Assembly (NCBI RefSeq): GCF_900114345.1
Contig: NZ_FOZJ01000003.1
Span: 1,233,320 to 1,297,319, forward strand
Length of the DNA stretch: 64,000 nt
DNA from: Microbacterium sp. cf046
GTDB taxonomy: Bacteria; Actinomycetota; Actinomycetes; Actinomycetales; Microbacteriaceae
Reading direction: 5' to 3'
In this document: positions 43,616-52,256 of the stretch, piece by piece
Position numbering within the stretch: position 1 is the first letter of the stretch
Layout: every line of letters begins with the position of its first letter
Program-made: the position numbers and the translations under genes
The notes under the pieces: generated by a model
The model's database searches: none
What the model saw: the letters and a program-made list of their open reading frames with translations, nothing else
Told to the model about the DNA's origin: nothing

Positions 43616-44809
43616 ATGACACTCGACGTCGGCCGGCAGATCGGCCCGGGCGGGCGGCATCCGCGGGTGCCTTCGTGGGTCGGCGACGTCATCGCGGCCG
43701 TCTTTATCATCGGCTCGGCGTATCTCCCCTTTCCGCAGGCGGAGTTCCGTCCGAACGACGTGCTCACGTTCGCCCTCGTGCTGGCACCCGCGCTCATCCT
43801 GCCGCTGCGGCGACGCTGGCCAATCGCGGTGCTTGCGGCATCCGTCGCGCTGTACGCGGTGGCGGGATTCACGGAGTCGCTGTGGCCAGGGGTGGTCCTC
43901 GCCATCGCGATCGCGATGTTCGGGGCGGCCAACCGCCTGCCTCGGCGAGCGGCCCTGATCACGGCGCTTGTCACGATCGGCGCGATCATCGTGATCAACG
44001 TCCTCGCGTCGCTGAGCAGCCTGCTCGATCTCCGCGCGTTCGCCGTGGCGGTCACGGTCGCCTTCGCCGCCGCAGCCGGAGACGGCGCTCGCTCATGGCG
44101 GGAGTACATCGCGGCCATCACCGAACGAGCTGAGCGCGCCGAGCAGACACGCGAGTCCGAGGCGCGTCGGCAGGTCTCCGAGGAGCGGCTCCGGATCGCG
44201 CGCGATCTGCACGACGCCGTCGCGCACCAGATCGCGGTCATCAGCCTCAACGCGGGGGTCGCGTCGTCGGCGATCGAGTCACGACCTGAGGCGGCACAGG
44301 AAGCGGTCCGCACGATCCAGGCGGCGGCGCGGACCGTTCTCGGCGAGATCGGATCGCTGCTCGATGTCCTGAGGACCGACGACGACGACTCGGCCATCAC
44401 GCCCCAGCCCGGGCTCGACTGGCTCGACGAGCTTGTCGGACAGTTTCAGGAGGCGGGGCTCGCCGTCACAGTGAGAGCCGAAGGAGACCCCGCTGCGGTG
44501 AGCGGGGCAGCCGGCCTCGTCGCGTACCGCGTCATTCAGGAGAGTCTCACCAACGCCTTGAAGCACGGCGCGGAGTCGCGCGCGCATGTCCTGCTGCAGG
44601 TCGACGACGACGTCTTGCGGATCGTCGTCACCAATCCCGTCGTTCCGTCGACCGAGGCATCCATCGACGGCGCGGCAGGTTCGGGCCTGGGGCTCGTCGG
44701 GCTGCGCGAGCGAGTCGCGGCCGTGCGCGGGATCGTCGAGACCGGGCCGAATCCGGGCGGGTGGCGGGTCGCGGCGACTCTGCCCCTGACGAAAGTGAGC
44801 GACCTGTGA
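43616..44809 (+). CDS. NarL-type sensor histidine kinase
   Basis: A 397-residue membrane kinase. About four to five transmembrane helices fill residues 20-150 without a large external domain, so it may sense within the membrane. The HisKA_3 dimerisation domain has RLRIARDLHDAVAHQIAVIS with phospho-acceptor H199; the ATPase domain has YRVIQESLTNALKHG and GSGLGLVGLRERV. Short-loop kinases of this kind next to ABC exporters often sense cell-envelope damage or peptide antibiotics. GTGA overlap with the regulator gene. Confidence 0.9.
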   Translation: MTLDVGRQIGPGGRHPRVPSWVGDVIAAVFIIGSAYLPFPQAEFRPNDVLTFALVLAPALILPLRRRWPIAVLAASVALYAVAGFTESLWPGVVLAIAIAMFGAANRLPRRAALITALVTIGAIIVINVLASLSSLLDLRAFAVAVTVAFAAAAGDGARSWREYIAAITERAERAEQTRESEARRQVSEERLRIARDLHDAVAHQIAVISLNAGVASSAIESRPEAAQEAVRTIQAAARTVLGEIGSLLDVLRTDDDDSAITPQPGLDWLDELVGQFQEAGLAVTVRAEGDPAAVSGAAGLVAYRVIQESLTNALKHGAESRAHVLLQVDDDVLRIVVTNPVVPSTEASIDGAAGSGLGLVGLRERVAAVRGIVETGPNPGGWRVAATLPLTKVSDL

Positions 44810-45480
44810 TCACCGTGCTCGTGGTGGACGACCAGCCGCTCATCCGGCAGGCGGTGACCGACATCCTGTCCCATGCCGACGGCGTCGACGTCGTCGGCGA
44901 AGCGATCGACGGCGACGATGCGATCGCAGCAGCGGCGGAGCTGCATCCCGATGTCGTCGTGATGGACATCCGGATGCCGCACCTCGACGGCATCGCCGCG
45001 ACCGCCGCCATCTGTGCTGACCCGGAGCTCGCCTCAACCCGTGTGCTGATCCTGACGACCTTCGAAGAGGACGAGTACATCGTCTCGGCGCTGCGGGCGG
45101 GAGCCAGTGGGTTCATCGGCAAGGGGTCGGAACCCGAAGAGATCGTGCATGCGGTGCGAGCCGTGAGCGAGGGCGAGGCGCTCTTGTCGCCGGTCGCGAC
45201 GCGCAGCCTCATCACGAAGTACGTCACGCCCGTCGCTCGACCGGCCGGCGCCGCGCGCGTCATCCCGCCCGAACTCGAGCAGCTGACAGAGCGCGAACGC
45301 GAGGTGCTGCTGCTCGTGGCTCGGGGACGTTCGAATCAGGAGATCGCAGACGAGCTGCACATCTCGCCCCACACCGCGAAGACCCACGTCAATCGTGTGA
45401 TGGCGAAGGTGTACGCCCACGACCGCGCACAACTCGTGATCCTCGCCTACGAGAGCGGGCTCCTCGCGCCGGACCGCTGA
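44806..45480 (+). CDS. LuxR/NarL family response regulator
   Basis: A 224-residue regulator. Receiver domain with acidic pocket D8-D9, phospho-acceptor D54 (VVMDIRMP) and K106; C-terminal LuxR helix-turn-helix LTEREREVLLLVARGRSNQE then HISPHTAKTHVNRVMAKV. GTG 44806 overlaps the kinase stop. It probably activates the divergent ABC operon at 43466. Confidence 0.92.
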   Translation: MITVLVVDDQPLIRQAVTDILSHADGVDVVGEAIDGDDAIAAAAELHPDVVVMDIRMPHLDGIAATAAICADPELASTRVLILTTFEEDEYIVSALRAGASGFIGKGSEPEEIVHAVRAVSEGEALLSPVATRSLITKYVTPVARPAGAARVIPPELEQLTEREREVLLLVARGRSNQEIADELHISPHTAKTHVNRVMAKVYAHDRAQLVILAYESGLLAPDR

Positions 45481-45539
45481 CACCAACCCCCGTACGAACG
45501 GCGCAGATGAGGTACGTCGAATGCGGGCGCCGTCACGGA

Positions 45540-46049
45540 TCAGGTTGTACAGCCATCGTTGATGAGGACCGGGACGGTGACGTCGCCGGGTTGCGCGATG
45601 GCGGTCGCGCCGGCGATGGCGTAGTCGGCGGTGTCGCCGTAAACGAGAGTGCCCGTGGGAAGCGAGTAGGTGGTCCCCTCGCGGAGCGTGACGGTGACGG
45701 TGTACGCGTTGTACGCGGGGTTCGGGTTGGCCACGGAGTATTCCAGCCTGCACATGGAACGACCCATGAAGGTGAACCCGCTGGGTTGCCGCGACACCGT
45801 GACGACTGTGGAGAGAAGGGCGGTCAACGTGGCGCCCTTCGCTGCTGCCGAAACGCACTCACTCTGGTTCGCGAACCCGTCGAATGGTGCCGCGGTGGTG
45901 GCCAGAACCTCCCAGCCCCCCTTCTGGCACTGCGCGGCGTTGGAGTTGTTCGGCCCTTTCGCGCCGATCAAGGGAACCACTGCCACAAGCGCGAGCAGGA
46001 AAAGCAGCATTGCCAGGACTGGCCCCGGCAAACGGCGAAGAGTGACCAT
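45540..46049 (-). CDS. Secreted small protein with a CQ-GG...CVS-AAKG motif (paralog 1)
   Basis: A 169-residue exported protein. The signal sequence is PVLAMLLFLLALVAVVPLIG; the mature part opens with NNSNAAQCQKGG and continues SECVSAAAKGA, a two-Cys motif shared with the protein at 50859. The rest is a beta-rich domain (TVTVTLREGTTYSLPTG, then a Cys near the C-terminus in INDGCTT). The start is ATG 46049. Function unknown. The motif is one I associate with small exported actinobacterial proteins. It is convergent with the response-regulator gene. Confidence 0.7.
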   Translation of the reverse strand: MVTLRRLPGPVLAMLLFLLALVAVVPLIGAKGPNNSNAAQCQKGGWEVLATTAAPFDGFANQSECVSAAAKGATLTALLSTVVTVSRQPSGFTFMGRSMCRLEYSVANPNPAYNAYTVTVTLREGTTYSLPTGTLVYGDTADYAIAGATAIAQPGDVTVPVLINDGCTT

Positions 46050-46387
46050 GAAACCGCCTCCAACGATGATGCGCACGGCAAGCCCCAGACCGGTCGGGCG
46101 CGATGAGTTGGCGCCAGAGTATCGACGCACGGAGTAACGGACAATATCCCTGACCGCCGGCCGCTCCATGAGCGGGCAGAGTTGCAGCCGTTGGTGACCG
46201 AGTGCCCGGTGAAGGCGCCTGTCGCATGTGGGACCGCCGCTGCGGCATAATCACAAAAGCTGAACTCCCACGGTGTTGAGACTCCCAAACAGCGAGATGT
46301 CCACCCACCGTTCGAGAGGCACCGACGAGGGGTGAGCTGGGTGCGGGCTGGAAAGCGTTTGGCACTGCCCGAGATGGTCGCGGGACG
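46050..46387. other. Intergenic region between divergent genes
   Basis: A 338-bp stretch with no gene I can support. It presumably carries the promoters of the secreted protein (minus) and the small membrane protein (plus). Short open frames here have no signal peptide, motif or good ribosome-binding site. Confidence 0.6.
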
Positions 46388-46747
46388 ATGAGCGTCCGCC
46401 GCGTCAGGGCGACCGTGGGACTGGGCGCCCTGTGTGGGCTCGCCTGGGCGGCGTCCTTCCGCGCGGTGATGAGCGAGTTCGCCGGCTATGGGTCGACCGT
46501 CAGCTGGCTCGATACGTTCGCGGCCATTCTGCTTCCGGGGGTGATCGTCGGCGGCCTGCTGGGGCGGGCGCACACCATTCGGTTGAGCGGGGGACGCCGC
46601 GGCTGGCGTTGGCTCGGTGCCGCGCCAGCCGCGTTCGCCATCGCACCGATGCTCCTTCCAGATGCCATCGGGGCGGCCGTGGAGCGGCTGATTCGCGGGC
46701 ATGCGCCCATCGACGGGTCCTCCGAGGGGTGCTCGTCGCCCGTCTGA
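46388..46747 (+). CDS. Small membrane protein, truncated paralog of the 61472 gene
   Basis: A 119-residue protein with three predicted membrane segments. GLGALCGLAWAASFRAVMSE, VGGLLGRAHTIRLSGG and WRWLGAAPAAFAIAPML align closely with GAFLGITWAAGFRAFMAE, VGGLLGWADHIRRTGG and WRWLALSPLILGLSPLT of the protein encoded at 61472-62671. After this half the similarity stops, and the frame ends in polar residues next to the convergent IMPase-like gene. It is probably a shortened copy; whether still functional is open. Confidence 0.6.
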   Translation: MSVRRVRATVGLGALCGLAWAASFRAVMSEFAGYGSTVSWLDTFAAILLPGVIVGGLLGRAHTIRLSGGRRGWRWLGAAPAAFAIAPMLLPDAIGAAVERLIRGHAPIDGSSEGCSSPV

Positions 46748-46748
46748 G

Positions 46749-47522
46749 CTACCGAATCGCTTCGAGAAGGAATGCGTGCGTTTCCGCGTCGGCGGCGGCG
46801 AGGAGACCGTGGTCGCCGGTGTGAAGCTCGCCGCCGGCGAGGTTCGTCACGACGGCGTCGGCGGCCTCGCAAAGTGCGATGCCCGCAGCCCAGTGCACGC
46901 TGCCGCGCAGGTCGCCGCCAGTGACGTAGGCCGCTTGCTGGCCGGTGGCCACCCACGCGAGCGCCAAGGTGCTCGACAGGCACCGTGGGCTGAACCGGGA
47001 GCGGACCCTTTCGTCCACCAGCAACCGCGCGCCGACCCCGTTGGAGTAGGCGCTCTCGAGATTCACTGTCACCAAGCGGGACCACGACGACGGCGTCAGC
47101 AGGCTGTCTACGCCGTCCACCCGTCGCCATGCGTCGGTCCCATCCGCCCAGAACGTGTGGCCGGCGACCGGGTCGGCAACCGCCCCGACTCTGGTGGCGC
47201 CGTCAACCTCGAGAGCGACATTCACGGCGAACACCGGCAACCCCGCCGCGAAGTTCATCGTGCCGCAGATGGGGTCGACCAACCAGATCCGGGTCGAGTC
47301 ACCACTCGCGCCGAGTTCCTCACCCAGGACCGCGTCCCCGGGTCGAAGCGTCGAGAGCACGGCGCGGATCGCTCGCTCTGCCTCCACATCGGCATCCGTT
47401 GTGAAGTCGACACCCGTCTCCGACACGCGGCGAGACCCGGACCCGTAGCGGGATCGGACGACCGCCGCGCCAGCAAGCGCCGCACGCACCGCGACCTCGG
47501 CGTCGCTCACCGAACCATCCAT
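46749..47522 (-). CDS. Inositol-monophosphatase-like protein with substituted metal ligands
   Basis: A 257-residue protein of the IMPase fold. GEE (67-69) keeps the first metal-binding Glu. The signature reads WLVDPICGTMNF (80-91), so the second Asp of DPxDGT is C86. In the C-terminal WDxAAG motif the Asp position is H210 (VHWAAG). Both changed residues normally bind magnesium, so inositol-phosphatase activity is doubtful. Surrounding residues and length are otherwise normal. ATG 47522 is used; a GTG one codon before is also possible. The stop is 1 base from the convergent membrane-protein stop. Confidence 0.75.
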   Translation of the reverse strand: MDGSVSDAEVAVRAALAGAAVVRSRYGSGSRRVSETGVDFTTDADVEAERAIRAVLSTLRPGDAVLGEELGASGDSTRIWLVDPICGTMNFAAGLPVFAVNVALEVDGATRVGAVADPVAGHTFWADGTDAWRRVDGVDSLLTPSSWSRLVTVNLESAYSNGVGARLLVDERVRSRFSPRCLSSTLALAWVATGQQAAYVTGGDLRGSVHWAAGIALCEAADAVVTNLAGGELHTGDHGLLAAADAETHAFLLEAIR

Positions 47523-47687
47523 AACTCCACAGTGAACCAGCCGCGGGCGGAGTCTGCACGGATCATGCGTGTGCGCCACCGCGGATCCCTCTTCGCGCAG
47601 GACCACCCAGGGCGGCCGATCATAACGTCATCTCCGGGCAAGGGCGACCCCAGTCGCGCGTATCGTTCGTCACGTAGCGTCAGGCGC

Positions 47688-47837
47688 ATGGCCAGAAGCC
47701 GAAACTCACACCGCTCCAACGGCACCGAACCATTCCTCCGTCGAGAGGTCGGCGGTGCCCCGTACTGGCTGATGATCCTCGCCGCCCTGTTCTTGATCGC
47801 GATCGGCGTCGTCGCGGTGCTGCAGTTGGTGTTCTAA
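47688..47837 (+). CDS. Small single-helix membrane protein
   Basis: A 49-residue frame: a basic, polar N-terminus (MARSRNSHRSNGTEPFLRRE) followed by one transmembrane helix, YWLMILAALFLIAIGVVAVL. No strong ribosome-binding site is seen, so this is a moderate call based on the well-formed amphipathic layout. It lies between the IMPase-like gene (divergent) and the STAND gene (same strand, 90 bases later). Confidence 0.5.
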   Translation: MARSRNSHRSNGTEPFLRREVGGAPYWLMILAALFLIAIGVVAVLQLVF

Positions 47838-47927
47838 GTCGAGTCATGCGTCGTTGATGCTCGGCCCATCGAACGCGCCGTGGGAAGACCCCTAGCCAGG
47901 CGGGCGCCAGCGGTAGATCATGAGGTC

Positions 47928-50546
47928 ATGGCAGGGGTGCCATCCGTGATCCGGACGCCGGATCAGCACATCAGGGTGTTCGTGAGCTCGACGTTGCGGG
48001 AGCTCGCAGACGAGCGTCGCGCCATCCGGGCGGGCATCGAACGGATGCGGTTGGCACCGGTGATGTTCGAGCTCGGGGCGCGTCCGCATCCGCCTCGCGA
48101 TCTGTACCGGTCCTACCTTGCGCAGAGCGACATCTTCATTGGAATCTACGCCGACAGTTATGGCTGGGTTGCGCCGGACGAAACAGTCTCCGGACTCGAG
48201 GACGAATACGACCTCGCGCCCGCGACGATGCCGAAGCTGATCTACATCAAGGAGAGCGGCGACCGGGACGAACGGCTGAAGAAACTCATCGCGCGCATCC
48301 AGTCCGACGACCACGTGTCCTACATGACGTTCACGGATGCGGCCGAATTGACCGATCGAGTCGAAGAGGACCTCGCCATTCTCCTCGCCGAACGATTCGA
48401 CGAATCCCGGTTTGCTCCGATCGAAGGGGAGCCGGGTCCGGCGGCTCCCATTGCCCGGGTGCCGGCTGCCTTCACGGCGACGATCGGCCGTGAGCAGGAT
48501 TTGGCCCACGTGAGGGAGCGCTTGGAGCGGGACGACAACCACGTTGTGACGCTGGTCGGCCCTGGGGGGATCGGTAAGAGCCGGCTCGCGATTGAAGTGG
48601 CCCACACGACCGTCGATCTGTTTCCGGATGGTACGTACTTCGTTCCGCTCGAAGGGGTGCTCGAGACTGGTCTGCTTCTCCCTACCATCGCCTATGTTCT
48701 CGGCATCCGGGACAACGGAGAAGCGAGTCTGGAAGCTCGCATCACGCGCGCACTCGAAGGCAGGCGCGTGCTGATCGTGCTCGACGACTTCGAACAGATC
48801 GTGGATGCCGCGCCGACACTTGTACGGCTCTACTCGGCCGCGCCCATGGCACGGTTCCTGGTCACGAGCCGAATCGTGCTGAGGATTCGGGGAGAACAGG
48901 TGTACGAGGTGGAGTCACTTCCGCCACCCGAAGGCAGCGGCCCTACGGATTTGGAGACAGCACGCCGGTCCGCGGCGGTGGCACTCTTCGTCGACCGAGC
49001 GCAGTCGGTGAATCCAGGATTTGCACTCACTGACGAGAATGCTTCTGCCGTCTCGGACATCTGCCGGCGGCTGGACGGGCTGCCCCTCGCGATCGAGCTG
49101 GCAGCCGCGCAGGCGCGTGTGCTCACACCCGAGTACATTGCGCAGCGCCTCGACCACAGCCTCACCGTGCTCACGGTATCCGCTCGGGACATGCCCAGTC
49201 GGCACCGCACAATGCGCGCGACGATCGAATGGAGTGTCAGCCTCCTCACCACAGAGCAGCGTGCGTTGCTGGAGGATCTCGGCGTGTTTGCGGCCAAATT
49301 CACCCTCGAAGCGGTCGAAGCGATAGGCCCAGGGCGCCCGTGGGAAGGAAACGCCATTGACGCGTTGTCCGACCTCGTCGACGCCTCGCTCGTCAACTCG
49401 ACCGAGGTCGACGGAAGGACGACCTTCTCCCTGCTCGCTCTCATGCGGGAGTACGCGACAGATCGCCTCGAGCAGCGCGGCGAGTTGGCCGTGCTGTGTG
49501 TCGCCCACGCCGACCACTACGCCGATCTCGTTCGCCGTGTTGCGCCAGGCTTGCGCGGTGCCGGTCAAGTGGAGGCCGTGAAGCAGCTCGGCATGGAATT
49601 GCCGAACCTTCGAGCCGCGGTACGCCATCTGATAGACACCGACAGACTGGACGACGCGGGCGAGTTCGCCTGGACCCTCTTCGTCTATTGGTGGATCTCC
49701 GGTTTCCTCTCCGAGGTGAGGCTGTGGATGCTGGAACTGCTTGAGAAACAGCAACCCATCTCGAAGCACACGCGCGCGGTTGCCCAGTTCTTCGCCATGT
49801 GGAGCGAGATGTGGCAGCATCCGTCGGAGCAAGTTGTCGCAGGGCTCGGCGAGAGCGCGCGGCTGTTCGAAGAGAGCGGCGACGAGGACGCCGCAGCGAT
49901 CGCCCTCGCGGGTCGGGGCACCGCGCGATTGCAGTTCGCTGATCTTGACGCGGAGGCCGCGGAAGCCGAGCTGACCGAAGCGGTGGTGAGGTTTCAGCAC
50001 CTTGGCGACCGGTGGTCGGAGGCCATGGCCGAGGTGGGGCTTGGCTGGGTGGACGTCGTGAACAACAGGATGGATGGCGCGCTGGCGCACTTCTCGCGGT
50101 CGGCCGAGATCGCCGACGAACAGCACGATCTGTACACGCGCGCCGTCGCGGGCAACAATCGCACCCGGGTGCTGTTCCTCACGGGGGATGTCGAAGCGGC
50201 CGAGCAGGAGTGGTACCTCACCCTTCAGCTGTCGATCCGTCTGCACTACGAGGAAGGTGTCACATTCGCGCTCGACGGCTTGGCCGCAATCGCCGCGACG
50301 CGAGGTGATGCGTGGCGTGCGGGCGCGTTCTCGAAGGTCGCGTCGGACGCCCGGAAACGCACCGGCATCCTCGACATCGAGGGCCTCGCCGTGCACCTCG
50401 CTGCCCTGGCCGCCATTCGCGAGACCGACCCTGCCGGGGTCGATGCCGGTGAGCAGGCAGGAGCGAAGATGGCACTGGATGAAGCGGTCGCACTGGCATT
50501 GTCCGCAGCAGGCACGAGGCTGGAAGAGGCAATGGCGGCATGGTGA
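47928..50546 (+). CDS. DUF4062-STAND NTPase-TPR protein
   Basis: An 872-residue soluble protein in three parts. Residues about 10-160 are DUF4062: HIRVFVSSTLRELADERRAI, then LYRSYLAQSDIFIGIYADSYGW and EDEYDLA. Residues about 185-520 are an NB-ARC-like STAND NTPase with Walker A GPGGIGKS (211-218), Walker B VLIVLDD (281-287), FLVTSRIVLRIRGEQVYEV, GLPLAIELAAAQ and a winged-helix segment (RATIEWSVSLLTTEQRALLE). Residues about 560-860 are helical TPR-like repeats. The layout matches signal-triggered oligomerising switches; no LuxR output domain follows. Proteins with DUF4062 at the front of a STAND module fit the architecture of prokaryotic immune sensors, but this is inference. It is a single-gene unit. 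Confidence 0.82.
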   Translation: MAGVPSVIRTPDQHIRVFVSSTLRELADERRAIRAGIERMRLAPVMFELGARPHPPRDLYRSYLAQSDIFIGIYADSYGWVAPDETVSGLEDEYDLAPATMPKLIYIKESGDRDERLKKLIARIQSDDHVSYMTFTDAAELTDRVEEDLAILLAERFDESRFAPIEGEPGPAAPIARVPAAFTATIGREQDLAHVRERLERDDNHVVTLVGPGGIGKSRLAIEVAHTTVDLFPDGTYFVPLEGVLETGLLLPTIAYVLGIRDNGEASLEARITRALEGRRVLIVLDDFEQIVDAAPTLVRLYSAAPMARFLVTSRIVLRIRGEQVYEVESLPPPEGSGPTDLETARRSAAVALFVDRAQSVNPGFALTDENASAVSDICRRLDGLPLAIELAAAQARVLTPEYIAQRLDHSLTVLTVSARDMPSRHRTMRATIEWSVSLLTTEQRALLEDLGVFAAKFTLEAVEAIGPGRPWEGNAIDALSDLVDASLVNSTEVDGRTTFSLLALMREYATDRLEQRGELAVLCVAHADHYADLVRRVAPGLRGAGQVEAVKQLGMELPNLRAAVRHLIDTDRLDDAGEFAWTLFVYWWISGFLSEVRLWMLELLEKQQPISKHTRAVAQFFAMWSEMWQHPSEQVVAGLGESARLFEESGDEDAAAIALAGRGTARLQFADLDAEAAEAELTEAVVRFQHLGDRWSEAMAEVGLGWVDVVNNRMDGALAHFSRSAEIADEQHDLYTRAVAGNNRTRVLFLTGDVEAAEQEWYLTLQLSIRLHYEEGVTFALDGLAAIAATRGDAWRAGAFSKVASDARKRTGILDIEGLAVHLAALAAIRETDPAGVDAGEQAGAKMALDEAVALALSAAGTRLEEAMAAW

Positions 50547-50858
50547 TGGGGTTGCGCGACTCGGGCTTCGTTGCCCGCGCCTGCTTGGCGCGTCGGCTGT
50601 AGCCGGCGGGTATCTCCCCGCGGCGCGCGCGACCAAGGTGCTGGGTGGCTGGGCGGGCCTCGGTTCGACGGGATTGGCTGCCTCCGAGGATGGGCTCTGC
50701 CGCAGGCTTGCTCGCGATCCTGCAGGTCTCGCGCTCGGTCGACCCCGAGTCGTCGACGATCCGACTGACTCCCGTGCGCTGTCGTTTGCTGCCCATGTGG
50801 AGTCGTTGCTGGAGGGATAGGCTGGGCCGCATCGGCGACGCGAGTCGGGGGTTGTGGC
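50547..50858. other. Intergenic region after the STAND gene
   Basis: A 312-bp stretch. A frame in another phase stays open to 50820 but shows no motif, has Arg/Gly-rich composition and lacks its own start signal; I treat it as non-coding. The end should contain the promoter of the secreted protein at 50859. Confidence 0.5.
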
Positions 50859-51347
50859 ATGAAGCGTGTGCGGGGCATGTTGCTGGCAGTCGCGCTGGCG
50901 CTGGCCCTGAGCGCGGTCGCGGCTGGTCCTGCCGTTGCGGCCAAGGGCGGCAACAGCGACAACGCCCATGCCTGCCAGCAGGGTGGGCACCAGAACCGAT
51001 TCGAGGCCGAGACCGGGCGTCCGTTCAAGAACGCGGGGGACTGCGTCAGCCATGCAGCGAAGGGCGGCGAGGATGCGACGCTGTTCATCGACTCTGTGTT
51101 CACCGAGGACTCCTGCGGCAACTGCTGGGGGGTGCTTCAAGGTTCCGTGAGCCCCAACGTCGAGTGGCAGGTGTTCTTCTCGCTCACCGGGACGACCACG
51201 CCGTTCGCGTCGGGCAGGGCGGATAACAACGGCTCCATCATCGTGGACCTCGACCTGCCCTGCGGGAATGGCTCCACGACTGCCTACGTCGTGGATTTGG
51301 GAGATGGGATCACTACCCAACCGGTTGGGCCCCCCAACGGCTGTTGA
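50859..51347 (+). CDS. Secreted small protein with a CQ-GG...CVS-AAKG motif (paralog 2)
   Basis: A 162-residue exported protein. Signal peptide MKRVRGMLLAVALALALSAV with cleavage near VAAKGG. The mature start GGNSDNAHACQQGGHQNRF and FKNAGDCVSHAAKGGEDATL match the motif of the protein at 45540-46049. The second half has three more Cys pairs (SCGNCW, PCGNG, PNGC) and is beta-rich. Likely disulfide-stabilised outside the cell; function unknown. The start is ATG 50859. Confidence 0.72.
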   Translation: MKRVRGMLLAVALALALSAVAAGPAVAAKGGNSDNAHACQQGGHQNRFEAETGRPFKNAGDCVSHAAKGGEDATLFIDSVFTEDSCGNCWGVLQGSVSPNVEWQVFFSLTGTTTPFASGRADNNGSIIVDLDLPCGNGSTTAYVVDLGDGITTQPVGPPNGC

Positions 51348-51433
51348 GGCACCGCGCGTTCATCCGGCCGAGACCCAGTCGTCCAGCTGGCGAGTCTTGC
51401 CGTTCGCGAGCGGTCAGAGGACGAGCAGGTCCC

Positions 51434-52036
51434 TCAATCTCCGCGGAGCTTCTTCGACCAGGTGTCGCGGTAGTTTGCCAGTTCGAGGAGAGTGTTCGGT
51501 TCCGGAAGGGTTCCGCATTCGCCGCCTCCCCGGGGGGTATGCCGGGTCCAATAGTCAAGCCACCCTTCGGGCTGGCTGCGAGTCAAGTATTCGCGATCGA
51601 CCACGAAAGGCGGCTCCATATAGCGATCGGCCAACGGGATCGGCTGCCGCCGAGAACTCGACGCGAACGTGGTCGCCTCTGCGGCGCCGGAGGTAAGCGA
51701 CCGAAGCACGCCGCTGTCGACGAGCGCATGCCCGTACCCGAACAGGAATCGTTCGCCCATCAGAGCTGAGTGCTGGAGTGCGACCTCGACTGTCGAACCG
51801 TAACCCTCATCGCGCACGACGACGGCTCCGAATTGATCGGCCACCTCCACTATTTCTTCGTGAAAGTCGTCGCGATCATGCGAGACAACAATCTGTCCGA
51901 TCATTTCGTCGCGCATCATCTTGAGCAGGTGATGCAGTATCGGCTGACCGCCCAGTCTCGTGAGACTCTTCGGCGACGTCGCCCCCATGCGGCGGCCGTG
52001 GCCGCCCGCGACGATGAGTGCGCTGTTCACGCTCAT
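51434..52036 (-). CDS. Nucleotidyltransferase (NTP-transferase) family protein
   Basis: A 200-residue sugar-nucleotide-type transferase. The N-terminal motif SALIVAGGHGRRMGATSPKSL contains the phosphate-binding G-x-G-x-R and the Lys of PK-L; GQPILHHLLKMMRDE follows, and FGYGHALVDSGVL takes the place of the usual metal-binding D-x-L-F segment. Length is short for the family. It could activate a sugar phosphate or cofactor precursor; no partner gene is near. ATG 52036 is chosen from the fold. Confidence 0.72.
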   Translation of the reverse strand: MSVNSALIVAGGHGRRMGATSPKSLTRLGGQPILHHLLKMMRDEMIGQIVVSHDRDDFHEEIVEVADQFGAVVVRDEGYGSTVEVALQHSALMGERFLFGYGHALVDSGVLRSLTSGAAEATTFASSSRRQPIPLADRYMEPPFVVDREYLTRSQPEGWLDYWTRHTPRGGGECGTLPEPNTLLELANYRDTWSKKLRGD

Positions 52037-52256
52037 CGGCGAGTGCGAAGCTCGGCGCGGCTGCGCTCGTGCGGTGGGCTGTGGAGTGATTCGCGACGCA
52101 TGTGCCATCGATGACGAAGGAGGAACGCGGTGGAGGAACAGTCGTCAGCCTCACATCAATCTCTCCGACGCGCCAGGGTCTGCCGTCGCTTCGATGCGCG
52201 TGATCGACGACTCGCCGCGCTGGGCGTAGCCTGATGCGCATCGGGTGGGAGGGATC

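Noticed and set aside
50547..50820. Frameshifted continuation of the STAND gene
   Set aside because: The TPR region already ends in a plausible helix, and the other-phase frame shows no TPR or DNA-binding pattern.
48915..51320. Open frame of about 800 codons antisense to the STAND gene
   Set aside because: Covers a well-supported gene on the other strand and shows no recognisable domain.
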